A stretch of 64,000 bases of DNA from Niebla homalea (taxonomy: Eukaryota > Ascomycota > Lecanoromycetes > Lecanorales > Ramalinaceae): assembly GCA_019925105.1 (NCBI GenBank), contig JAHGAU010000021.1, positions 496,001-560,000 on the forward strand. Direction: 5' to 3'. Position 1 is the stretch's first letter; the number at the start of each line of letters is the position of its first letter. The position numbers were made by a program, and so were the translations under genes. The notes under the pieces are model-generated. The model was not told where the DNA came from, did no database searches, and saw only the letters and a program-made list of their open reading frames with translations. Positions 38,295 through 47,900 of this stretch are shown piece by piece.

Positions 38295-38425
38295 GGTTCC
38301 GTACCGTCCTATACCGTTTATTACCGGCACGGGATAAGGATACCCTTTCCCTATCCGGTACCGGTCCCGTGCCGATACCGTAACTATCCCGCGGGATCCA
38401 TCCCGTATCGGTTGGGGAGTATTTT
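38295..38425. repeat. GC-rich palindromic cluster
   Basis: A block dense in CCGGTACC-like and CCCG-like words holds a 10-bp perfect inverted repeat, CGGCACGGGA and TCCCGTGCCG, about 30 bp apart (near 38326-38375). A shorter GGATA/TATCC pair lies between its arms, and TCCCGCGGGA follows. Multiple overlapping inverted repeats of this kind occur at the ends of some hAT transposons, but no terminal repeat or target duplication was found, so that link is speculative. Confidence 0.45.
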
Positions 38426-38429
38426 TAAG

Positions 38430-39055
38430 ATTATCTTTATTAAATATTTTCTTTAGGTTTTTTTTTATTAATTTTAAAAATTTTTTTTTTAAATGTAATC
38501 GTTAAATAACTTAAAGATAATAATTTTAAGCCTTTCTTTCATATATAAAAGAATATAGTCGGTTAACATATTTTTATATCCGGATAATCCAATTTAATTA
38601 ATTTCTTTAAGATAATGGTTTTACTGTCCTTAGACTTTTTTTATATAATAATCTAATTTATATATGCTTAAGAAAAGTTATATAAAGATTTATATAAATA
38701 ATAAAAATATTATAACAAGGGATTTATATACAATCCCGTTTAAATTTAAAACCTTATCCTTTTTTAAACGTTATATTATTTTATTAATTAACTTATATAT
38801 AATTACTCTTAAAATCTTTAAATAAAATAAAACATATTATTTTTTATAGGATAATATCGAGGGGTACATATAATATAAGGTTATGCTTCATAAGGATATA
38901 TTTAAGCCGCTTTTATACCCGTTATTACTACCCTATTTATTAATTCATTATACGGCCTTAATACTATATATCTATATATTAGCGTATTTACCCGTTTTAA
39001 GTGATTAAAGAACGGATCTATTAGGTTTATTTATGGTGTTATTAATCCGGACGGG
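38430..39055. other. AT-rich unclassified DNA
   Basis: No feature recognised. Composition returns towards normal at about 39040. Confidence 0.4.
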
Positions 39056-39660
39056 GTTAAAGTTAGCGGCAAAACTTTAAGTACATAATAAATTGGGTTA
39101 AACATTTGAATGAAAGGGACATGAGGTAAGTATTAAGGAAAAGGTGAGAGTGGAGAGTTAGGACCTTAGTTTAATGGCTATAATAGCCAAGTTGAATCCG
39201 CTGGGGCATTCCGTTAAGGGGTGGAGGTTGAAGGTGAATATTATAAGAGGAGAGGAAGTGGACTAGAATTACATTATATGATCGCTCAGCCGTGGCTCAT
39301 TATACAATGAAGCTGTTTAACGAACTTGTTTCTAGTCTGACCAGCTTATAGTAAGACTAAAACTCGTTCCTGTTATATCCTTTTCGTATAAAAATCTTAT
39401 ATTAATTACCGATTATAAGCTAAGCCTGTATTGTGATTACGATTTAGGTCGTGATCTCCAGATCAGAGGTTCCGTATGGTCAATGCGTTTAAACGTCCTT
39501 TCTTCGTGAATGCCTGAAGAATAACTCCGGTAATGTGCTTATTATAAGGCCAGGGCATCCCCTCCGGGTGGGGGTGGGGGGGGAGACAGGGACCGGTATC
39601 AAGTCCGTAAGGGGAATCTCCAGCTTCGGCTGGGGGCGTTAGCCTTTTGCCATTTTTTCG
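39056..39660. other. RIP-free patch of unknown nature
   Basis: About 600 bp of GC-balanced DNA lies between degraded regions. It has a G-run (39568-39586), a CCAGC-TTCG-GCTGG hairpin (near 39620-39633) and no open frame of useful length. It does not resemble ribosomal RNA or tRNA in my reading. It could be original host intergenic DNA or the end of an element without other copies here. Confidence 0.35.
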
Positions 39661-39705
39661 AGGGTCTTACTTTAAAATTCCGGAGCTACCAAATTTATTT
39701 TTTCT

Positions 39706-39823
39706 CATTTGGTATGTCCAAGAAGCTTGGAAATGCTTGGCCAAAAAAAGAACGTACCTCTCCCGAGATTTTATTCGTTATTATTATATATATTTACTGG
39801 AGCCTTACGTAACGTTTATTAAG
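39706..39823 (+). repeat. Dispersed repeat R, copy 1
   Basis: About 118 bp starting CATTTGGTATGTCC and ending near ACGTAACGTTTATTA. It matches 41548-41668 (inverted) and about 58712-58830 (direct). It lies directly against the broken end of LINE copy 5. The open frame across it (39647-39961) is not conserved among the copies. Confidence 0.6.
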
Positions 39824-39829
39824 CCCGTA

Positions 39830-41240
39830 TATTTATACGTATTATATCCTTTAATATATATTATATTTTATACCGTTAGAATATTTTATAATAATATATT
39901 AATATTTCTAATACTTAATATATTAATAAATATTAATTACTTTATCTTACGGTCGGATTAATTTAAAAAACTTACTTTTTATAATTTTTATAATTTAAGA
40001 TATTATTATATATTTCTATTAACGTTATGCTTAATATAACTATAAAGTACCTCTTTATTTACTTTAAGGTATTTAACCTTTTGATATTATTAAAAAAATC
40101 TATAATTAACGATTTTTAGTTTAGAATAAAACGTTATAGTTGCCTTTTTTATATATTTTAAAGTAAACATACTTTTCACTTTTATAATATACGGTAAACA
40201 TATTTTACTTACCGTAACAATAAATAATTATTATAATATTTTTACCGTTCTAAATTTATTTTTATTAATTTATATTTTTAATTTCATTTAGCTTTCTTCT
40301 ACTTTTGAGGACATTATATTAAGGGAATATTTCCGTTTTATAGTTTTTATATAGTAATAATTTATTCCGTTAACAATTTTCCTATTATCTTCAACGCCTT
40401 TATAAGCTATAAAGGGTTCATTTTTTATAATAATAGTCTTTTCTTCTTTAATTAATAAACGGATTTTTTTATTTTTTCACTTTTTTAACGTTATTGTTTT
40501 CTTTTTAATTTATATCATTTCTTTTTTGATTACTACGTACCTTTTTTTGTAGCTTTTATCGCTTAAGTTTCTCTAATTTAAAAATTTTTACCGTTATTTT
40601 TTTGTTTTATATATTTACTTTCTAATTTTTACCCCCGCTTTTGATTAATATCCTTATTGCCGTTCCTTAAGCCTTTTTAATTACTTTAATTCCTTTAATC
40701 CCCATTTAATTTTTCTATAAAAATCCCTTTTTTTCCGTAGCTTTATCTATAGTATTGGCTAGGTTTTTAACGTAATAATCGTTTATTCCGTCATAAATAA
40801 CTTATTTAAGGTTTTTATTTATAAACTTATTATTTTTATATTTTGGTTTTTATTTTATACACCCTTAATATTATTAATATTGTTTCTATTTTACTTATAT
40901 TCGTTATCCTTTTTCCCCGTTATTATTACCGCTTTAATTACTTTCATACTTTTTTTACTTATTATATTTTACGTGTCTTAAGTGTCCATCTATATATATC
41001 TTAATAATTATAGTTTTTTAATTTAATTCAATAGTTATTTTTTATATTATTATCGTATAATTTATACGATTTCCCGTTGCTTTTATTAATATAAGTTATT
41101 TACCCGTATGTTCTTTCATTCTTAACTATTATATTACATATAGTTATTATAATTAAGGTATTAGCCTCGTTATTATTTAAGCTATACGTATATATATCGT
41201 TTTGAAGATTAAATATCTCCGTTATAATATAATAAAGTAT
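39830..41240 (-). mobile_element. LINE 5' fragment (copy 5)
   Basis: The minus strand at about 41240-41180 matches the first codons of LINE ORF1, including the CAAAACGAT block. 39960-40060 matches 31550-31640 of LINE copy 3. Only about 1.4 kb of the 5' part remains, which is unusual because LINEs normally lose their 5' and not their 3' end; deletion or recombination after insertion is likely. Confidence 0.6.
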
Positions 41241-41318
41241 CGCTTTAAAAGTAATTACGAAGCTTTAAAGAAAAGGCTATAGCGTTATAAAAACGGCAAC
41301 AATAAATATAAATATAAC

Positions 41319-41438
41319 AAGTATAAGTATAATAAGTATAAGTATAATAAATATAAGAATAATAAGTATAAGTATAATAAGTATAAGTATAATAAATATA
41401 AGTATAATAAGTATAACCATAATAAGCATAAGCATAAG
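41319..41438. repeat. 15-bp minisatellite, about eight units
   Basis: The unit AAGTATAAGTATAAT is repeated with a few substitutions. It lies just upstream (on the minus strand) of the ORF1 start of LINE copy 5. The Tyr/Thr-rich frame across it (41245-41469, minus) is a product of the repeat and not a gene. Confidence 0.8.
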
Positions 41439-41547
41439 ATAAATAAGGATAACGTAGTTTAATATTCATAAGTCTTATACGATATATAACCTAAAAAAGA
41501 AACCGATAAAGTCTTAAAACGTATTGATGATATGAAGGTAATTCGTT

Positions 41548-41668
41548 GAGAAATAAGCGTTACGCAAAGCTTCAATAACTTTATATAATGGTAACTAACA
41601 AAATCTCGGGAGAAGAGCGTTTTTATTTTTTTGCCAAGCATTTGGAAGCTTCTCGGACACACCAAATG
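41548..41668 (-). repeat. Dispersed repeat R, copy 2, inverted
   Basis: In reverse orientation it starts CATTTGGTGTGTCCGAGAAG. It is the least RIP-mutated of the three copies. With copy 1 it forms an inverted pair enclosing LINE copy 5. The minus-strand open frame over it (41459-41764) is not credible as a gene. Confidence 0.6.
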
Positions 41669-41874
41669 TTTTCTAAAAGGTAGGACTGTATTCGAGGTTA
41701 ACTCCAGACTGTTTCGGCATGAGAGCATTTCCTTGAAAGTGTGAGATACTAACCTGTTATTCAAGCTCCAACATTATAAGAGCACCTAGTCTCAGCTCTC
41801 AGCCCTTACCCACAAAAGGGCCCTAACGGTAGGCTTACATAATCGGACGCTAGCCTACCGGGGCTCGTTTTGTG
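41669..41874. other. RIP-free patch outside the left terminal repeat
   Basis: GC-balanced sequence without a readable gene. It ends in the hairpin annotated next and directly borders the 8.1 kb inverted-repeat element. Confidence 0.5.
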
Positions 41875-41876
41875 GG
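41809..41876. repeat. Two-part hairpin abutting the transposon end
   Basis: CCCACAAAA (41809-41817) pairs with TTTTGTGGG (41868-41876). Inside, GGTAGGCT (41828-41835) pairs with AGCCTACC (41852-41859). Both stems are perfect. The outer arm overlaps the G-run where the element's terminal repeat begins. Confidence 0.6.
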
Positions 41877-41912
41877 GGGTCTGAGCAAGAAAGTCGATTT
41901 TTCGGCCAGTAA
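41875..41912 (+). repeat. Left terminal inverted repeat of the 8.1 kb element
   Basis: 38 bp, perfect reverse complement of 49919-49956. It begins GGGGGTCTGAGC and ends GGCCAGTAA. Confidence 0.85.
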
Positions 41913-42599
41913 ACCATTAATTTATATGAGAAACGTATACTTAAGTAAACCCTTAGTAACTTACCCTTATTATCGTACGTAATATTACGCGATAATTATT
42001 ACTATAAAATAATCGAAAAATATAGTATATACCTTTCGATTATATTAAATTAATTACCGTCCTCGTTTTTTAATTGGACTATAGGCTAATTTATTATCAC
42101 GTATTATAGACTATAATTTCTATGCGTTATTTAAGTCGTCCGGCGTTAATAATAATATTACGAAATTTATTAATTAAAAGTTAATTAAACTTTATATATA
42201 CCTTTAATATAAATATAGCTCGCTCCGGATTACTTTATATTTTCAAAGTAACTCTTTATAGTTAATAGTTACCGTTTTTAGGTTTTAACTCCTTTTAATG
42301 AGTAACGGTTTATCCAATAATAATAAATAAGTAAGAATCGGGATATATTATTTAAACTTAATAAACTTTAAAATAACCGCTTTATTACCTTCTGGAGATA
42401 GGTGTTAAGTATATACGGGCCCTCTATAATTAAGTAAATCGGTTAAGGCGGGTAAGCTTATATTAAGTTAATAATAAGCTTTTTTTAATAATAAAAGTAC
42501 TTAATTACGGTCTTTTTTACCTTAAATAATATAATTAAAATATATTTCATCCGGTTATTAATTACTATTTACGTAAGCTTGCTTTTATCGCGGTAATTA

Positions 42600-44735
42600 T
42601 TAATTTAAAGCTTAATTTATAAAAAATCCCTTTATATCCAGCTTATAACTTAATCCTTCCCTTTATTATTAATTAATATTGCGATAACTACCTTATTATT
42701 AATAAAACCAATCCTATTTCCCTATAAGCTTATAAACGTTATACTTAGGTTAACTAAGATTTAAAACCGTATATAAAGTATATCTATATAAAAAACTATA
42801 TCCTTTTTTAAACCTTAATAAATCGAAGTTATTATATATCTTTATTACGGCGTAAATATTATTTTTTTAACTTTTACCGGCTTTAAGAAAAGCTTAATTT
42901 TTCAGTTTATTCCTTTATTAATAAAAGGGAGGGTAATTCTCCTTATTTATCCTATAGATACTTTATAATAAGGTTAAAAATAAGAGCTAAATACCTTATA
43001 AAATACTAATATATTTATTTTAAATAATAATTTATATAAAAAGAAGAACTTAAAGGATATTATTAAGGGACGATATATTTACGTTTTAATTAATCCGGAG
43101 ATTATTTTTAATAGTATATTTAAGCGTTATATCTGGTATAATAAGTTATTCTTAAATAATTATTTATATATAATTACGATTAATAAGATATATTTTATCC
43201 TATAATAAAATTACTTTATCTTCCGGTTTTATTACGTATATTTAAATAACCTTAAAAATATACCTTAAAACGTCGGATCGCTTAATTTAAAATAATAGTT
43301 ACTTTAAAGCAGGATATTATTAAGTTTTATCTTATAAAGGCCGGATTTAAGTACTATAAAACTATTTAAATATTAATTAATCGTCCCGAAATTACGTAAG
43401 ATATTAAAGAATTCATAAAGAATAAGAAGGATTTTTAAGATTTTTAATTCCTTATTTAACCTTATAAAAAGGATTTTATTATAAAGATTATTATTTACGT
43501 TAATAATATTAATATAGGACGGAATATCGTCAATTATTTACGGTTTAAGTTCCGTGAAATAAATTAGAATAAAAAAAATAAACTATTAATAAAGCCCTTT
43601 TATTTAAAACTATAAAAATAGCAGAAGGAACGATTTATTAACCGTTTTATAACCTTAGACTTTTAATCCTATATCTTTATTATTATTAACGCCTTTAATA
43701 TTAAGGTAAATATGCCTAATATCTACTGGGTAATTTAATAAGGTCTTTTAATAATTAAAGAATTACCGATTTTAATCCTTATTTAAAGAGTAAAATAAGC
43801 AATTTATATAAAAGGGAGGACCGGCCGTTTTATCTTTATAATAAATAGGAATTATAAAGGCTTAAGACGGATTAAAGGCCTTAATATAAATAAGAAACCT
43901 ATAAATACCGGTAAGAAAGAATAACTGGTCGGGCTTAAAAAAAGAAACGCTATATATAAGAATTTTTATGAAATTATTAACTTTAAGGAGTATATACGGA
44001 AAGTCGTCCTCCGCCATTTATACAATAAGAAGGATACCGGCTTTATTAAACCTTACTATAATAAATATAAGAATACGGACTTTTTATTAATTATCTATAA
44101 GCCAGGTATACCACTAAATTAACAACTTCCTATCTTAAGTAAAATAAAGGTTAATATTATAGTTACGTTATAAGCTTAACGGGACAAAAGATTCCTTAAG
44201 ATAATGGAAAACTTTATATTAAGGTATATATTTATTAATAAAATATTCTTAATAGACTTTATTATTATTATATAAATAAAAGTTAATAAGGCTTTATTAA
44301 CTAAAAATAAAGCTTAATATATAATTGATTAAGAAAATAATTTTATTAAAGAGGAAAAAGATTTAATCCTTTATATAATATAAATAATATTTACCATTTA
44401 ATTATAAATAATAATTAAAAGGAAAAGTATTAACAACGTAAAGGAAACGGCTAAACTTAAAAGGATAAAAAGATAAGTAAATTAATACGTCCGTTAATTT
44501 ATAATTAATACTCTTAAAGATAAATAGGCACTGATTTTATTAATAAATATCTTAATAATTCCTCCGTTTAATTAAACGCTTATAGCAACGCTTACCGTTA
44601 TTTAAAGAGAGTTATTAATTAAGATATTTATTAACTTTACTTAAGGCCGCTTATTAAGGATACGTAAGCCGAGTATAAAATAAAAAAAGCTTTAAGGGTT
44701 TGGATAGCTTTAATAACTACTAAATCCTAAAGGGA
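42600..44735 (+). pseudogene. RecQ-like DNA helicase relic
   Basis: Read through RIP stops, the plus strand shows RecQ helicase motifs in order. A Walker A equivalent Thr-Gly-Phe-Lys-Lys-Ser is at 42876-42893 (GSGKS before C-to-T changes), followed by 'LIFQFIPLLIKGRVILL'. Then come a motif Ia region 'DTL' with a Gln-rich run (about 42957-42975) and a DEAH-box equivalent Ile-Asn-Lys-Ile-Tyr (about 43178-43195). Motif IV-like 'IYVNNINIGRNIVNYLRF' is at about 43492-43550, 'GVNMPDIYWVIQQG'-like motif V at about 43700-43745, and a QR-x-GRxxR-like motif VI near 43785-43830. These helicases unwind DNA 3' to 5' using ATP. A C-terminal extension runs to about 44735. The gene is dead. Related genes are known at fungal subtelomeres. 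Confidence 0.6.
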
Positions 44736-45300
44736 ATAAATGTATAACCTGGTAGTACCTTATAGAGTATATTAATCGAGAGATTTCACTATATAAAGCC
44801 GCCGGGTTAAGGGTAAAGGCCTATTATATCCATTTATTGCGATGTTTTACCCTTATATACTCCCATTTTTATAGGTTAAAAATATTGTATTCCGGCTGTA
44901 TTCCGGCTGGAAAGCTTATATCCTAAGTAAGTATTTTATTTATATTAAGCCTTTAAGTTTATTTATTAAGTTAAAGCCGTAAAGCCTTATCCGTAAAGCT
45001 TTATTAGTTTATTAAGTTATTATAAGTTTATTATTACGTTTATATTACGGTTATAAGCTTATTATTATTATCGTAACCTTACTATTACGTCCATATTACT
45101 ATCGTAATACGTTTTTTACGATATTTACCGTATATATATATCCCGAGGTTCTTATTACTTAATAGTATAAGTAAATATTATAATTAAAGGTAAAAAAAAG
45201 AATATTTAAGATTTATATTTAATATTATCGTTAATAAGATTACTTAATATATAATACGCGTTATATATTAAATAAATAGCAATTTAGATTCAGAATAGTG
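44736..45300. other. Intergenic DNA inside the 8.1 kb element
   Basis: Lightly mutated sequence with a doubled GTATTCCGGCT (44888-44910) and TTATTA-rich stretches. No gene is recognised. Confidence 0.4.
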
Positions 45301-45345
45301 GTTTTTCTTTATCGCCCCGTAAGGCTTAGAATATCGGTTCTTCCC

Positions 45346-45388
45346 CGTACGTATCCTATAGGCTTATAAGGCCTATGGGATACGTACG
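45346..45388. repeat. 18-bp stem hairpin
   Basis: CGTACGTATCCTATAGGC (45346-45363) and GCCTATGGGATACGTACG (45371-45388) pair at 17 of 18 positions around a 7-nt loop. It could be a transcription-stop or protein-binding structure, or a collapsed palindrome. It lies about 80 bp from the tRNA-like sequence. Confidence 0.7.
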
Positions 45389-45467
45389 TTTTATAAATTC
45401 ATCCTTATATATAAGGGGTAGGTGAAAGAATTGATAAACGTACCTTTTTAATAAAATCCACGGTTAA

Positions 45468-45538
45468 GGCTATGGCCGGAATCGAACCCCGGACGTGACG
45501 GAGACGTCGTTTAAGCTATTTAACTGGGCCACGGATAA
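45468..45538 (-). ncRNA. tRNA-like sequence with A and B boxes (SINE head or tRNA pseudogene)
   Basis: On the minus strand a B box GGTTCGATTCC (45478-45488) matches the Pol III consensus exactly. An A-box-like TGGCCCAGTTAAATAGC (45515-45531) lies at tRNA spacing. Between them a perfect 5-bp stem GACGT/ACGTC encloses the 7-nt loop CTCCGTC (would-be anticodon CCG). The two acceptor strands (TTATCCG and CATAGCC) do not pair, so this is not a working tRNA. A tRNA-derived SINE head or a tRNA pseudogene explains it best. Confidence 0.5.
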
Positions 45539-45778
45539 TAATACGATTATAGGCCTTATTTTTATACGTAAAGTTAAAACTCTTAAGTTATAAACTGGTT
45601 ATATAATTAAAGTTATTATAAATAACTTTACCTATAGCCATATTACGGATACATTTCCGGTTATCTATATAATAACGGGCTCGTTATTAATGTAAAATCT
45701 AGAGTTAAACTATTTAAGGTAAGACCTAACGTACCATTATAAGTTACGTTATCGGTAAGGGTTTACTATAGGGTAAAA

Positions 45779-45907
45779 AAGGGTTAATAGCGAGGTAGAG
45801 GAGATCCTTTTTTTCCCCGGTAGAATTATAATAAATAAGCTAATAAATAAACCGGCTCTGGGTATAAATATCTTAGCTTTTACTTCTTTTTTCTCTTTCT
45901 TATACCT
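45779..45907 (+). repeat. Direct repeat inside the 8.1 kb element, unit 1
   Basis: It contains GGTAGAATTATAATAAA and AAACCGGCTCTGGGTATAAAT, both found again at 46077-46257 with a 50-bp insertion. A further partial copy of its start (AAATAGGAAAGGGCTAATAACG) lies near 46466. Confidence 0.5.
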
Positions 45908-46076
45908 TACTTATAATAGTAGGTGGCCTTTTAAGGCTATCCTGAATTTTATTATTAATAAAATTCTTTATTATTACCTTAAGTACCAGCGCCAGTTAAC
46001 CCCGCGAATAGGTCAGCTATATTTTATAGCCACCGTATTCCTTATTTACCTTAAGGGTTTATTACGAAATAGGAAA

Positions 46077-46257
46077 GGGCCGATAATAAGGTAAAGGAGT
46101 TCCTTTTTTTTCCCTAATAGAATTATAATAAACCCTTATTTCCAAATTTTTATCTTTAAACTTCTATCTCTACTTAGTAAATAAGTTAATAAATAGTAAA
46201 TAAGCCGGCTCTAGGTATAAATATCTCGGCTTTCCCCTCTCCTCTTTCTTTCTTATA
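46077..46257 (+). repeat. Direct repeat inside the 8.1 kb element, unit 2
   Basis: Matches 45779-45907. It is followed (46350-46430) by a short tandem duplication of a CCGGYAGCGTTYTCCYTYWAAGG-like word, given here as positions because the copies differ. Confidence 0.5.
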
Positions 46258-46439
46258 TATATTTCGCGTAGCCTCCGGGCCATAGACTCTATATCGGTAA
46301 TATAAACCGGTACGTCGATATTTATAACGTTAATTAACCTTATAAATAAGTTAGCCGGTAGCGTTTTCCTTTAAGGGGGTAGGCCGGCAGCGTTCTCCCT
46401 CTAAGGGTAATCCGGCAATAACTTACGCGGTACGCCTTT

Positions 46440-47900
46440 ATATATTATCTCGGTAATATATTACTAAATAGGAAAGGGCTAATAACGAAATACGTAAAAG
46501 CCTTACTTAAAACGTAAAGTCTCCAGCGTAATTATAGTATTTTTAAATAATAATTATAAAAGCATAAAAGGAATAAATATCGTATAATATAAAAAAAATA
46601 AAGTCTTTATTGAAATCCTTATACCGTAAATAACGATAGCGATATTAATATTATATTTAAATAATTTAATAGTATATTCGGTATAAAATATAATTTATCT
46701 TAAGGACTAATAACCTTTAAAATATAAAAGTATAAAGGGATAATAAAATATTTATTACCCGGATTCTTATTAGGCCGTAATTTTATTATTGGATCCCGTA
46801 GTATTTCCCGGTAAAAAAAGGGCTTAATTCCGGTAAAATCTTTCGTTTAACGTAATCTCCGGGTTAAATCCGAATCGTATACTATTTCCTTTTTAAGTAT
46901 AGTCCCTGACTTTTGCTCTTACTCGTTGGGTATCACCCTTTATCCGTATAGCCCTTGCTTTTTACCCCAGATCACCCACCCGTTACGGTTTTATTATGGT
47001 GAAGTTAAAGGAGATTATATATTATAATCGGGTTTAATAGTTTTAACCTTAAAAGTATCTTTAAAAGGTAGAAGGCTATTCTTTAATATATCGTCGTTTT
47101 AATTATTATATTAAGTATTATTAAAGAATTACTTTATTACCGTATTTATAGTTAATTTATTTAATTCCTTAATATTATTATTATTAAAATTCTTATTAAA
47201 TAAATTATTATTAAACCGTTTAATTCGATCGGTAAGACCGGTAAATTTACGTTTAAATAGGTTATCCTTTATAATTATATTTACCCGTTATGAAATATAT
47301 TTATAAAGGAAGTTACGGCTTATTCATAATATATTTATATAATAGAGAATATCCTTATTTATATCCTTAATCCGGTATTTTCTTAAATAATATACTTTAA
47401 AGAAATTATAAATTAAGGCTTATATATTCTTAAATTACATATTATTTAAAGAAGTATAATTTATTATATATATGAAATCAAACGATAAATTAACTTAATA
47501 TCGAAAGGTTTTTTTTAATAGATTTATTAAAATATTTATTAAATAAATCTATTTCTTTCTATTTATTCGGTTTGCCGGTCTCGTTTATAATAGAATTAAC
47601 CAATATAGCCTAGTTAAGGGCTTAATTAAACCCTTTATTACGCGTATAATAAGTTAAGAAAAGCGAGACGATAACGTAATTTTTGGATAATAACCTAAAG
47701 ATATAAATAAATATAATATTTAAAGTACGATTAATAAAGCCAATATTATTAGCTTTAATTATGGCTTTAAGTAAAATATATAATTTAAATATTTAAATAA
47801 AATAATAATAATTTCTTAACTCGGAATCTATTTTTTATTCGGTAAAAAGGAAAAAACGAATATATAGGTTTTTTAATATACTTTTAAATATTAATATAAT
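46440..47900. other. RIP-degraded DNA with a small unmutated patch
   Basis: 46895-46990 keeps normal composition (for example TACCCCAGATCACCCACCCG). The remainder is degraded. The minus-strand relic to the right may extend into this region, but I cannot read motifs. Confidence 0.35.

Noticed and set aside
38186..38383. 65-codon plus-strand frame with a hydrophobic start
   Set aside because: The hydrophobic part is RIP low complexity and the rest is the palindromic cluster; no conserved features.
39400..39650. Possible ribosomal RNA fragment
   Set aside because: The GC-rich, hairpin-containing patch has none of the conserved rRNA blocks I would expect.
41245..41469. Tyr-rich repeat protein on the minus strand
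   Set aside because: It is generated by the 15-bp minisatellite.
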